DNA from: Flavobacteriaceae bacterium D16
GTDB taxonomy: Bacteria; Bacteroidota; Bacteroidia; Flavobacteriales; Flavobacteriaceae
Direction: 5' to 3'
Assembly (NCBI GenBank): GCA_021295155.1
Contig: JAJTJC010000035.1
Coordinates: 930,001 to 994,000, forward strand
DNA: 64,000 nt
Positions 1-8,135 of the stretch are shown one piece after another (the stretch's first letter is position 1; each line of letters begins with the position of its first letter). The position numbers and the translations under genes were made by a program. The notes below the pieces were generated by a model. It saw only the letters and a list, made by a program, of their open reading frames with translations, did not search any database and was not told the DNA's origin.

Positions 1-2
1 GT

Positions 3-1682
3 AGTTTTAACAGCGGTAGAATCCATGCTAAACTTGGAGACAGCAAAGAACGATTCGGTTATGCCGTTGAATACCTCAACTTTAATTCCAATGGATTCAA
101 GGAGCTGGATCAGGGAGGCGATACCGGTTTTGACAAGAATGACCTGGTCGCTAAGTTTCGCTATAATTCCAAGCCTGAAGCCAAACTTCCCCAATCCTTT
201 ATTCTCAAATTTCAGTATTCAGACGAAGTTTCGGATGAAACCTATTTAGGCCTGACCGATCCCGACTTTAATGCCAATCCCTTTCGTCGTTACGCCGCTT
301 CCCAGCGCGATCAGATGACCAATGACCATCTACAATTTATGGGAACCCACACTTTCCGCTTTAATGACTTTTTCAGCATCTCTACTACAGCCTATTACAA
401 TAAATTCAGTAGGAATTGGTACAAACTGGACGGAGTAACCATCAACGGACAGCGGGAGGGACTTTCTGGCATCCTGGACAACCCAGAATCATTCCCGGAC
501 TATTTTGCCCTGATTAATGGAAGTCAGGACGCCGATGCTGATGCTTTGTTGGTAAAAGCTAATAACAGAGATTATCTGTCCACTGGAATACAAACAAAAT
601 TTGATTATCACTGGAAAGGAGAACAAACCTTTCACGATATTGAAGTAGGTCTGAGATATCATTACGACGAGGAAGACCGTTTTCAATGGGTGGATGCCTA
701 TGGGATAACCGATGGAATTATGAATCTGACTACACCTGGCACCCCGGGAACAGATGCCAATCGGATCAGTGATGCCCGTGCGTTCTCAAGTTATGCACTT
801 TACAAGATCAAATACAAGGAACTTACCCTGACCCCAGGCCTGCGATACGAGAGTATCCGGTTGGGCAGAATAAATTATGGAACCAGCGATATCGATCGCC
901 TAGGACTTGATCTGTCTGAAAGAGAAAATCAGGTAGATGTTTTTATTCCGGGAATAGGATTCAATTATAACTTTGATCGCTTTTCCCTATTTGGAGGTAT
1001 TCATAAAGGGTTTTCTCCTCCAACCAGCAGGGAAGGCGAAAAAGCCGAAGAAAGTGTCAACCTGGAACTGGGTACGCGATTCAACTTTTTGGGCATAAGC
1101 GGAGAGTTAATTGGATTCTTCAATGATTACAGCAATTTACTGGGTAGTGATCTGGCCGCAACCGGAGGTACGGGTAGCCTGGAACAATTTAATGCAGGAG
1201 CAGTCAATGTAAGTGGTATCGAATTGCTGTTGAATTATGATTTGCTTTCTGGCGATGATAAATTTAGGCTTCCCCTGACCTTTGCCTATACCCTGACCGA
1301 TACAGAATTTCAAAATAGCTTTGGAAGCGAAGACGACCTCTGGGGCGAAGTAAATGAAGGAGATGAACTGCCTTATATTGCCAAACATCAATTTAACCTT
1401 GGGGTTTCTCTGGAACACAAGGATTTTGAGGTGAACCTGAGCGGACGATACAACGGTGCATTTCGAACTGAAGCCGGAAGCGGAAGCATCCCTGATGCCG
1501 AAGAGGTGCCCGCAAATTTTATAGTTGACCTATCCGGAAAGTATCAGTTCAGCAAAAACCTTGGGATAACCATGAACGTCCTAAACCTTACCGATGAAGA
1601 ATATGCCGTAGCAAGGGTGCCTGCAGGTCTTCGTCCTGGCTTACCCTTCAATGCCAGTCTTGGTTTTGTGCTAAGTTACTAG
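3..1682 (+). CDS. TonB-dependent outer membrane receptor, FecA-like (5' end outside window)
   Basis: This is the C-terminal part, about 559 residues, of an outer membrane receptor. The frame is open from the first complete codon at base 3, so the true start lies outside the window; the first internal Met at 315 is not the start. Alternating aromatic and polar strands, turn motifs such as GLRYE, and an ending NLTDEEYAVAR...GFVLSY are typical of a 22-strand TonB-dependent barrel. The stretch around NSNGFKELDQGG and the strand pattern resemble FecA-type ferric citrate receptors from my knowledge of the family, but the plug domain is not visible. The likely role is energy-dependent uptake of an iron chelate or similar ligand. 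Substrate is inference. It converges on the HMG-CoA lyase gene. Confidence 0.85.
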   Translation, partial: SFNSGRIHAKLGDSKERFGYAVEYLNFNSNGFKELDQGGDTGFDKNDLVAKFRYNSKPEAKLPQSFILKFQYSDEVSDETYLGLTDPDFNANPFRRYAASQRDQMTNDHLQFMGTHTFRFNDFFSISTTAYYNKFSRNWYKLDGVTINGQREGLSGILDNPESFPDYFALINGSQDADADALLVKANNRDYLSTGIQTKFDYHWKGEQTFHDIEVGLRYHYDEEDRFQWVDAYGITDGIMNLTTPGTPGTDANRISDARAFSSYALYKIKYKELTLTPGLRYESIRLGRINYGTSDIDRLGLDLSERENQVDVFIPGIGFNYNFDRFSLFGGIHKGFSPPTSREGEKAEESVNLELGTRFNFLGISGELIGFFNDYSNLLGSDLAATGGTGSLEQFNAGAVNVSGIELLLNYDLLSGDDKFRLPLTFAYTLTDTEFQNSFGSEDDLWGEVNEGDELPYIAKHQFNLGVSLEHKDFEVNLSGRYNGAFRTEAGSGSIPDAEEVPANFIVDLSGKYQFSKNLGITMNVLNLTDEEYAVARVPAGLRPGLPFNASLGFVLSY

Positions 1683-1695
1683 GCAGAGTGAGTCT

Positions 1696-1713
1696 TCCCG
1701 GACTAAACCGGGA
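1696..1713. terminator. Short hairpin between convergent genes
   Basis: TCCCGG (1696-1701) and CCGGGA (1708-1713) form a 6-bp stem with an ACTAAA loop, placed exactly between two convergent stop codons. No real T-tract follows, so it would be a weak terminator. Confidence 0.4.
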
Positions 1714-2580
1714 TTAATAATATTGCTCAAACAGGTCTTTTGCCTTATTGTAAGCTGCTTCAAAGGCCATCCAGTTGACACCGGATTCAACCCTCTTGCT
1801 GGTAAAATAAGAAAGCATTTTTTCTGTGGGCATATTACCAGTAAGTTCATCCTTGGCCATGGGGCAACCCCCAAAGCCCTGTATGGCACCGTCAAAACGC
1901 CTGCAGCCACCCGTATAGGCAGCCTCTATCTTCTCGTGCCAGGTTGCAGGAGTGGTATGCAAATGGGCTCCAAATTCTATATGCGGATAGAGCGGGATCA
2001 GTTCCCGGAATAATGTACCGATCACCTCAGGTTTAGAAGTTCCAATCGTGTCGGATAATGACAGTATCTTCACCCCCATACCGGCCAGTTTTTCTGTCCA
2101 CTCCCCGACTATCTCCCCACTCCAGGGGTCACCGTAGGGATTGCCAAAACCCATGGAAATGTAAGTAACTACTTCCTTGTTGGTCCGGCCACCCAATTCC
2201 AGGATTGCTTTTAAAATATCCACGGATTGGGCTATGGTTTTATGGGTATTCCGCATCTGGAAATTCTCTGAAATAGAGAATGGATATCCCAGGTAATGAA
2301 TTTCATTGAATTTACAGGCGTCCTCTGCACCTCTTACATTAGCCACAATGGCCAGCAAGCGCGTTTGGGTACTACTTAGGTCTAAACCTTCTAAAACCTG
2401 AGCCGTATCGGCCATCTGCGGGATAGCCTTGGGTGAAACAAAACTCCCAAAATCCAGGGTATGAAAGCCACAATTGAGCAGTGCCTGCAAATACTTCACC
2501 TTTTCTGCAGTGGGTATTAAAGTTTTAATCCCCTGCATGGCATCTCTCGGGCATTCTATGATTTTTACCTTATCGGTCAT
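1714..2580 (-). CDS. Hydroxymethylglutaryl-CoA lyase
   Basis: A 288-residue TIM-barrel protein of the HMG-CoA lyase/DRE-TIM family. It cleaves HMG-CoA to acetoacetate and acetyl-CoA, the last step of leucine breakdown. The N-terminal metal and substrate segment IIECPRDAMQG and the C-terminal glycine-rich loop GFGGCPMAKDELTGN with the catalytic Cys (about residue 239) are both present. The HLHTT motif supplies metal-binding histidines. Length matches bacterial HMG-CoA lyases. It stands alone here, without other leucine-degradation genes, between a TonB receptor and pyrD. ATG start chosen because family alignment begins with the KIIECPRD segment. Confidence 0.9.
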   Translation of the reverse strand: MTDKVKIIECPRDAMQGIKTLIPTAEKVKYLQALLNCGFHTLDFGSFVSPKAIPQMADTAQVLEGLDLSSTQTRLLAIVANVRGAEDACKFNEIHYLGYPFSISENFQMRNTHKTIAQSVDILKAILELGGRTNKEVVTYISMGFGNPYGDPWSGEIVGEWTEKLAGMGVKILSLSDTIGTSKPEVIGTLFRELIPLYPHIEFGAHLHTTPATWHEKIEAAYTGGCRRFDGAIQGFGGCPMAKDELTGNMPTEKMLSYFTSKRVESGVNWMAFEAAYNKAKDLFEQYY

Positions 2581-2663
2581 AGTTTGTCAGGCAACTTACT
2601 TTAAAATTACTGCCATTAGTGGTATTAGAGACGGTCAGCATTATTGGACCAACAAGGCAATAC

Positions 2664-3713
2664 TTAGTTTGGTTCTATGGTACTCTTTAAAATTGCTTTG
2701 TTTATCCGCTTCACCAAACCCGGCCCCTCATACACAAAACCGGTCCATAATTGCACCAAACTTGCCCCAGCCTCCAGCTTTTCCAGGGCATCTTCCGCAC
2801 TGTGAATACCTCCTACCCCAATAATAGGAAAAGCATTCTGGCTTTTTTCAGCCAGGAATCGGATTACCTCCGTACTGTGCCTGGTCAGCGGTTTTCCACT
2901 CAAGCCACCCCCTTCTTCAGTCAGTAAAACATCTGATTCTAATCCTTCCCGTTCAATGGTGGTATTGGTTGCAATAACTCCTTCAATTTCTGATGATTTA
3001 ACAATTGTAATAGTATCCAGCAACTGTCCCTCATTGAGGTCGGGGGCTATTTTCAGCAATATGGGTTTTTCATCTGTACCTTTAGATTGGGCAAGGGCTT
3101 TATTCTCTTTTTTTAGCGCAATTAACAGTTTAGTAAGGGGCTCCTTATCCTGAAGTTCCCTGAGCCCGGGTGTGTTGGGAGAACTTACATTAACCACAAA
3201 ATAATCCACGTGATCAAAAAGTGCTTCCAGACAAATCAGATAGTCCTTCATGGCCTCCTTATTCGGGGTGATTTTGTTCTTGCCAATATTCCCTCCAATA
3301 AGCACACGATGCGGTTTTTCCAATCGTTCTACAGCATTGTAAACCCCCTGATTATTGAAACCCATACGATTGATTATCGCCTTATCTGCTTTTAAACGAA
3401 AGAGTCTTTTTTTGGGATTGCCATCCTGGGGCTTGGGAGTAAGGGTGCCTATTTCAATAAATCCGAAACCGAAATCCGATAATTCGTTATACAATTTGGC
3501 GTCCTTGTCAAATCCCGCTGCCAGGCCTACCGGATTTTTAAATTTAAGTCCGAATAACTCACGCTCGAGCCTTTTGTCTTCCAAAAGATATATCCTTCGT
3601 ATCAGAGAAGAAAATCCCAATTTTGATAAAACTTTGATTGCCGCAAAGGAAAAGTAGTGAACGCGTTCCGGGTCAAATAAGAATAAAATCGGACGGATCA
3701 GAGACTTGTACAT
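2664..3713 (-). CDS. pyrD: Dihydroorotate dehydrogenase (quinone), class 2
   Basis: A 349-residue flavoprotein that oxidises dihydroorotate to orotate and passes electrons to the quinone pool, the fourth step of UMP synthesis. The membrane-associating N-terminal helix [19 protein letters not shown] is typical of class 2 enzymes. The FMN and substrate motifs include [17 protein letters not shown] and [14 protein letters not shown] with the class 2 catalytic Ser. The frame is open upstream to 3776, but the ATG at 3713 gives the canonical class 2 start, so I prefer it. pyrF lies elsewhere in the window (45.7 kb), so the pathway genes are scattered. Confidence 0.93.
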   Translation of the reverse strand: MYKSLIRPILFLFDPERVHYFSFAAIKVLSKLGFSSLIRRIYLLEDKRLERELFGLKFKNPVGLAAGFDKDAKLYNELSDFGFGFIEIGTLTPKPQDGNPKKRLFRLKADKAIINRMGFNNQGVYNAVERLEKPHRVLIGGNIGKNKITPNKEAMKDYLICLEALFDHVDYFVVNVSSPNTPGLRELQDKEPLTKLLIALKKENKALAQSKGTDEKPILLKIAPDLNEGQLLDTITIVKSSEIEGVIATNTTIEREGLESDVLLTEEGGGLSGKPLTRHSTEVIRFLAEKSQNAFPIIGVGGIHSAEDALEKLEAGASLVQLWTGFVYEGPGLVKRINKAILKSTIEPN

Positions 3714-3808
3714 GTAAGGTGTAAATCGTTTGGACAAAAATACAAACTTACTACCTGATGGTTTATATAAATTCAAACACTTAGCCGTCTTTTTCTGAAA
3801 GATTTGAT

Positions 3809-4228
3809 TTACTTCTGATTCGGAGTGAGGGGTTTTCTCCTGACTTCATTGCATAACTGCAAATAAACTTCAAATTGTTTTTGATCGAAGAGACTGACCA
3901 GTTTTTGATCATAACTCCTCGACATATCGATAAGCCGAATTTTAAGGGAATCGAACTTCTTGGCCATCTTTTGCAGATCTTCAGGAGTTTGTTGTGGATG
4001 GGATTCAAAGAGGTCGTCTACCTGCTCCTGAATTAATCGGGAATCCTTTTGATATTCCGAAGCCAGAGCCTCTGCAATGACTTTTTGCTCCTCATTCAAT
4101 TTAAATACCTGGAAAATAACCTCAGTATCTTTATTCCCTATCCCCAGGGTACAATCCTGCAGCTGTCCGAAATGTAAATTCGGAAATAATAGCCCCACAC
4201 AAAGTAGTCCAAATACCTGGTAACGCAT
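3809..4228 (-). CDS. Secreted small helical protein, unknown function
   Basis: A 139-residue protein beginning [15 protein letters not shown]...HFGQ, a likely Sec signal peptide. The mature part is mostly charged alpha-helix ([16 protein letters not shown], then a middle section [14 protein letters not shown]). The LNEEQ start and an [11 protein letters not shown] segment resemble the LTxxQ-type helical hairpins of Spy/CpxP-like periplasmic proteins, but this is a weak match made by eye. The frame extends upstream to 4279; I chose the ATG at 4228 because it puts the signal peptide at the N-terminus. It is divergent from pepT and separated from it by about 70 bases. Confidence 0.7.
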   Translation of the reverse strand: MRYQVFGLLCVGLLFPNLHFGQLQDCTLGIGNKDTEVIFQVFKLNEEQKVIAEALASEYQKDSRLIQEQVDDLFESHPQQTPEDLQKMAKKFDSLKIRLIDMSRSYDQKLVSLFDQKQFEVYLQLCNEVRRKPLTPNQK

Positions 4229-4297
4229 AAGCTTATGTTTATACCAAGGTACAAGAATACTTCCAAATTTGCAGTACATTTATCCAAAATAGAGCAT

Positions 4298-5533
4298 ATG
4301 AAGACACTTGTAAAACGCTTTCTTAGCTATGTTAAAATTGATACCCAAAGTGATCCGTATTCCAAGAATACACCCAGTACGGCTAAACAGTGGGATCTTG
4401 CCAAAAAACTGGTCAAAGAGCTCGAGGAAATAGGAATGCAGGATGTAACGATTGATGATAAGGCTTACATCATGGCCACCCTGCCTGCAAATACCCAAGA
4501 GAGTATTCCTACCATAGGATTTATATCACATTTTGATACAACACCGGATTTTTCCGGGACGAATGTTAACCCTCGGATTATTGAAAATTACAACGGTGAA
4601 GAAATCATCCTGAACAAGGAACAAAACATAGTGTTGTCCCCAAACGAGTTTGATGATCTGAAGTTATATGAAGGGCAAACACTAATTGTCACAGACGGGA
4701 CTACCCTGTTGGGTGCTGACGATAAGGCTGGAATTGCCGAGATAATCACCGCAATGGAATATCTGATACAGAATCCTCAGATTAAGCACGGGAAAATTCG
4801 GGTAGGCTTTACTCCGGATGAGGAGATCGGACGCGGGGCGCATCACTTTGATGTGAAAAAATTTGGAGCTGACTGGGCGTATACCATGGATGGAAGCCAG
4901 ATTGGTGAACTGGAATATGAAAACTTCAATGCCGCCAGTGCTGTGGTTACGGCCAAAGGAAAAAGTGTTCACCCGGGCTACGCCAAAGACAAAATGGTTA
5001 ATGCTATTGGATTACTCCAGGATTTCATGCAAGGATTACCACGGAAGGAAGTTCCTGAACAAACCTCAGGTCGGGAAGGATTCTTTCATATCCACAAAAT
5101 AAACGGGACCATTGAAGATGCGAGTCTGGAGATGATCATTCGCGATCACGATAGGGCCCGTTTTGAAGCACGCAAACAACAAGTGGCGAAACTAGTTGAA
5201 GAGATTAACAAGCGAAATCCTGATTATCTGTCTGTTAAAATAGAGGATCAATATTTCAACATGAAAGAAAAAGTCGCCCCGGTAATGCATATTGTAAAAA
5301 TAGCAGAGGAGGCCATGAAGTCGCTTGGAATAACACCCATCATAAAACCTATACGAGGAGGTACTGATGGTTCTCAGTTAAGTTATATGGGGCTTCCCTG
5401 TCCGAATATTTTTGCAGGGGGACACAATTTCCACGGCAAGTATGAATATGTCCCGGTGGAAAGCATGGAAAAGGCAGTGGCAACAATTGTAAAAATTTGC
5501 GAACTTACAGCTAAGACAACTATATCGTCATGA
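4298..5533 (+). CDS. pepT: Peptidase T (aminotripeptidase)
   Basis: A 411-residue M20-family zinc aminopeptidase that removes the N-terminal residue of tripeptides in the cytoplasm. Motifs in order: SHFDTTPD with the first zinc His and catalytic Asp, LLGADDKAG with the bridging Asp, PDEEIGRG with the catalytic Glu pair, TMDG, and a C-terminal NFHGKYEYVP with the last zinc His. Length agrees with the family (about 410 residues). The frame runs upstream to 4235, but the ATG at 4298 gives the usual start MKTLVKRFLSYVKIDTQS. The stop overlaps the next gene by four bases (ATGA), so the two are probably translationally coupled. Confidence 0.95.
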   Translation: MKTLVKRFLSYVKIDTQSDPYSKNTPSTAKQWDLAKKLVKELEEIGMQDVTIDDKAYIMATLPANTQESIPTIGFISHFDTTPDFSGTNVNPRIIENYNGEEIILNKEQNIVLSPNEFDDLKLYEGQTLIVTDGTTLLGADDKAGIAEIITAMEYLIQNPQIKHGKIRVGFTPDEEIGRGAHHFDVKKFGADWAYTMDGSQIGELEYENFNAASAVVTAKGKSVHPGYAKDKMVNAIGLLQDFMQGLPRKEVPEQTSGREGFFHIHKINGTIEDASLEMIIRDHDRARFEARKQQVAKLVEEINKRNPDYLSVKIEDQYFNMKEKVAPVMHIVKIAEEAMKSLGITPIIKPIRGGTDGSQLSYMGLPCPNIFAGGHNFHGKYEYVPVESMEKAVATIVKICELTAKTTISS

Positions 5534-6117
5534 GTTCAGATAAACTTGAGGCTTACTACTCCCGGGAACACCCTTTTCAAAAAGGAATCCTTGTGTTGAG
5601 GGAGGTGATGCTCAAAACTGAACTGGAGGAACATTTGAAGTGGGGGGCTCCGGTATACTCCATTGACAATAAAAATGTATTGGGAATCATGGCCTTTAAA
5701 AAGCATTATGGGATATGGTTTTTTAACGGGATATTCTTGCAAGACCCTCTGGGGGTGCTTCAAAATGCGCAGGAAGGAAAGACCAAGGCCATGCGCCACT
5801 GGAAATTTACAAAAAATGAAGAGGTAGATCCCACAGCTGTTTTAAGCTATGTGGAGGAAGCCATAGCAAACCAGAAGAAAGGTTTGCAACTTAAACCGGA
5901 GCGGAAAAAAGAAACACAGATACCTTTACTTCTGCAGAATAAGCTTGATAGCGACAACTCACTAAAAAAAGCCTTCGAAAACCTGAGCCCGGGCAGGCGG
6001 CGCGAGTACTGCGAGTATATCAGCAGCGCCAAACAGGACAAAACCAAACACTCGCGTATTGATAAGATCCTGCCTTTGATATCAAAAGGCAAAGGTTTGA
6101 ACGATCAATACAGGTAA
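5530..6117 (+). CDS. DUF1801 / YdeI-like domain protein
   Basis: A 195-residue soluble protein. The N-terminal two thirds (about 10-115) fit the DUF1801 fold: LREVMLKTELEEHLKWGAPVYSIDNKNVLGIMAFKKH-type pattern with conserved KWG.P.Y. The C-terminal part (about 130-190), with KKAFENLSPGRRREYCEYI, fits the YdeI/OmpD-associated family, which has a loose link to bacteriocin protection. Biochemical function is not known. It overlaps pepT by four bases (ATGA) and is followed by a strong bidirectional terminator. Confidence 0.82.
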   Translation: MSSDKLEAYYSREHPFQKGILVLREVMLKTELEEHLKWGAPVYSIDNKNVLGIMAFKKHYGIWFFNGIFLQDPLGVLQNAQEGKTKAMRHWKFTKNEEVDPTAVLSYVEEAIANQKKGLQLKPERKKETQIPLLLQNKLDSDNSLKKAFENLSPGRRREYCEYISSAKQDKTKHSRIDKILPLISKGKGLNDQYR

Positions 6118-6140
6118 GGGATTAGCTGTTTACAGCATAA

Positions 6141-6168
6141 AAAAACACCGGCTTTAACCGGTGTTTTT
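6141..6168. terminator. Bidirectional intrinsic terminator
   Basis: AAAAACACCGG (6141-6151) pairs with CCGGTGTTTTT (6158-6168) around a CTTTAA loop. An A-tract precedes and a T-tract follows, so it can serve both the DUF1801 gene and the convergent yajC gene. Confidence 0.9.
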
Positions 6169-6184
6169 TATTGACATGCAAATC

Positions 6185-6472
6185 TTATTTTGCCTTAGGT
6201 GGATTTAATTTCTTACTCATTTCCAAAGAAATAGCAGAACGGTCAAATTTCAGCTTACCGGCCATGGTCTCTATGACGCATGAATAGTCTTTATCATTTA
6301 CCTCTACCACTTTACCATGCAGACCACTTTTTGTTATGATCTTGTCGCCCTTTTTTAAGGCCTCAGCGAATTTCTTCTCATCTTTTTGCCGTTTCACCTG
6401 GGGGCGTATCATAAAAAAATAGGCCACCACGAAAATGAGCAATAAGGGCAGAAATTGTCCTAAATCTCCCAT
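6185..6472 (-). CDS. yajC: Preprotein translocase accessory subunit YajC
   Basis: A 95-residue inner membrane protein with one N-terminal transmembrane helix (LGQFLPLLLIFVVAYFFMI) followed by the conserved RPQVKRQKDEKKFAEALKKGDKI-type cytoplasmic segment with a TKSGLHGKV motif. It associates with SecDF to assist protein export. Size and layout are standard for YajC. It lies 22 bases downstream of the DUF1573 gene and in the same direction as nusB, so nusB-DUF1573-yajC is probably one operon. Confidence 0.95.
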   Translation of the reverse strand: MGDLGQFLPLLLIFVVAYFFMIRPQVKRQKDEKKFAEALKKGDKIITKSGLHGKVVEVNDKDYSCVIETMAGKLKFDRSAISLEMSKKLNPPKAK

Positions 6473-6494
6473 TACTTATATATAAATTAGTTGG

Positions 6495-6977
6495 TTATTT
6501 TACTGGTCCCAAGGCATTTGCAGCAGCACCACTCTTTGGTGTCACAAAAGCTTTGATCCTGAGCATTTCAGAACCCTTGGATGTATTGGCTGAAACGGTA
6601 ATGGTCTTGGTAACCTGATTCTGTCCCGAACCATTGAATCTTACCAGCATTTCACCAGATTGTCCCGGTTCAATAGGGGTATTCTTTGGATATTCTGGCA
6701 CAGTACAGCCACAGCTACTGGTTGCGTTAGTAATAATCAGGGGGGCATTACCTGTATTGGTGAAGGTAAAAACCGTTTCCTGAGGAGTACCTTGTTCGAT
6801 TACTCCGAAATCGTGTTCTGATTTATCAAAGGCCATTACTGGCAAATTTTTAGAAACAGCATCTCTTTCTGCGGCCATTTCTACTTTTGACGAATCAATC
6901 TTTTCAGATGCTTTTTCTTTACATGAAACCATTGTCAGCGCAGCAACTAGGCTGAGCGATAAAAGTACTTTTTTCAT
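6495..6977 (-). CDS. DUF1573 lipoprotein
   Basis: A 160-residue lipoprotein. The signal peptide ends in a lipobox MVSC (Cys about residue 19). The mature part has one DUF1573 Ig-like domain with the hallmark SEHDFGVIEQG, FTNTGNAPLIITNATSSCGCTVPEYP and the paired cysteines of the SCGC motif. These proteins are abundant in Bacteroidota envelopes; their molecular role is not established. The gene sits between nusB and yajC, 22 bases from the latter. Confidence 0.88.
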   Translation of the reverse strand: MKKVLLSLSLVAALTMVSCKEKASEKIDSSKVEMAAERDAVSKNLPVMAFDKSEHDFGVIEQGTPQETVFTFTNTGNAPLIITNATSSCGCTVPEYPKNTPIEPGQSGEMLVRFNGSGQNQVTKTITVSANTSKGSEMLRIKAFVTPKSGAAANALGPVK

Positions 6978-7022
6978 TATGTGAAACGATTTAAATTTTC
7001 CGCAAAATTACGGAATATTTGC

Positions 7023-7967
7023 TTACAACAATCCCCTCCCTGTTTTTTTGAGTTTTCCATCGGCCTTGTATTCCCTGACCAATTTGTCCAGCACGCCATT
7101 TATAAATATGCTGCTTTTAGGGGTAGAGTACTCTTTGGCGATCTCCAAATATTCATTGAGCGTTACCCGTTCTGGTATGGATGAAAAATGCAACAGTTCG
7201 CATATGGCCATTTTAAGCAGTATGGCATCAATTTCTGCAATACGGTCCTTATCCCAATTGGGGGTTTTGTCTACAATCTCCCCCTCAAATTCTGAATTAC
7301 GCAACAGGGTTTTAGCTAATAACTCCTTGGCAAATTCCATATCCTCCGAATCCTTTAACAACCTGGGTAGCATATAGGATTTGGGATCATCAGGCGTCAT
7401 CTTTCTTAATTTTTTGACAATAAAGGTATTAACCAGGGGAATATCATCAACCCATGTCAATTTATCGTCTTCAAGGAGTTCATAGACCTTTTCGTTGGGG
7501 GCAATTACTTCCCGATACAAGGCGATTATAAACTCGCGATCCTTTTCATACGAATTGCCTTCCTCCTGCATATAAGCACGGTATATCTTGCTTGCTGCAA
7601 TTTCCTTATATAGCAGGCTTATATAATCCTCATGCAAGTACCAAAGGTTTAATTTCCTTCTTTTTAATTCCTTCTCAATTAAATCGTTATCAACTATTTG
7701 TTGCAACAATTCATTATTGAGGAACTTTTTAGGATTGGGGTAAGGGTTCTCCTCAGCAAGGTATTTTTTCACCGTGTGGTCTTCATACCTTTTTGCAAGT
7801 GCATACAATTCACGAAGTAAACTTAACAGCAAAAGATACAGGGTAAAGGTGTTTTCTATACTTACTCTGAGGAATTTCTGTTGCTTTTCCAAAGAATCAT
7901 CCTTTGACTGGACGAGTGCATAAATACATTGCATAACCTTAATACGCAATTGCCTTCTTGTTAGCAT
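7023..7967 (-). CDS. nusB: Transcription antitermination factor NusB, long Bacteroidota form
   Basis: A 314-residue protein, about twice the length of E. coli NusB. It begins MLTRRQLRIKVMQCIYALVQS, the usual NusB first helix. The C-terminal NusB bundle (about 200-305) has NWDKDRIAEIDAILLKMAICELLHF and NEYLEIAKEYSTPKSS, matching the family signature for the RNA- and S10-binding region. The middle 150 residues are an insertion commonly seen in Bacteroidota. NusB acts in rRNA transcription antitermination. Start at the ATG at 7967; a TTG two codons upstream is possible. A TATTTTTG box on the minus strand at 8005-8012 is a candidate promoter -7 element. Confidence 0.9.
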   Translation of the reverse strand: MLTRRQLRIKVMQCIYALVQSKDDSLEKQQKFLRVSIENTFTLYLLLLSLLRELYALAKRYEDHTVKKYLAEENPYPNPKKFLNNELLQQIVDNDLIEKELKRRKLNLWYLHEDYISLLYKEIAASKIYRAYMQEEGNSYEKDREFIIALYREVIAPNEKVYELLEDDKLTWVDDIPLVNTFIVKKLRKMTPDDPKSYMLPRLLKDSEDMEFAKELLAKTLLRNSEFEGEIVDKTPNWDKDRIAEIDAILLKMAICELLHFSSIPERVTLNEYLEIAKEYSTPKSSIFINGVLDKLVREYKADGKLKKTGRGLL

Positions 7968-8072
7968 GTGCAAAGAACTTTAGCAGATTTGCTGTTATCA
8001 GGGACAAAAATAACAATCCTTTCCGTAACCGATTGTGTTTTCCAGGACATTATTCTTATCACTTTTATAACA

Positions 8073-8101
8073 TTTGATTCCGTAACTATCAGCTATATTT
8101 G
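8073..8101 (+). promoter_or_regulatory. Candidate promoter of the ABC exporter gene
   Basis: TTTG (8073-8076), 17 bases, then TATATTTG (8094-8101) match the Bacteroidota -33/-7 pattern (TTTG, about 19, TAnnTTTG). It lies 34 bases before the ATG at 8136, so it supports that start over the upstream in-frame extension. Confidence 0.6.
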
Positions 8102-8135
8102 CCCGGACAGTCATCCGCTCCTTCCAAACAAACAA

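Noticed and set aside
25-249. 74-codon ORF at the window start
   Set aside because: It is in another frame of the TonB receptor gene, which is open from base 3.
7968-8135. 56-codon N-terminal extension of the ABC exporter
   Set aside because: A good promoter (8073-8101) lies inside it, and the family starts at the ATG at 8136.
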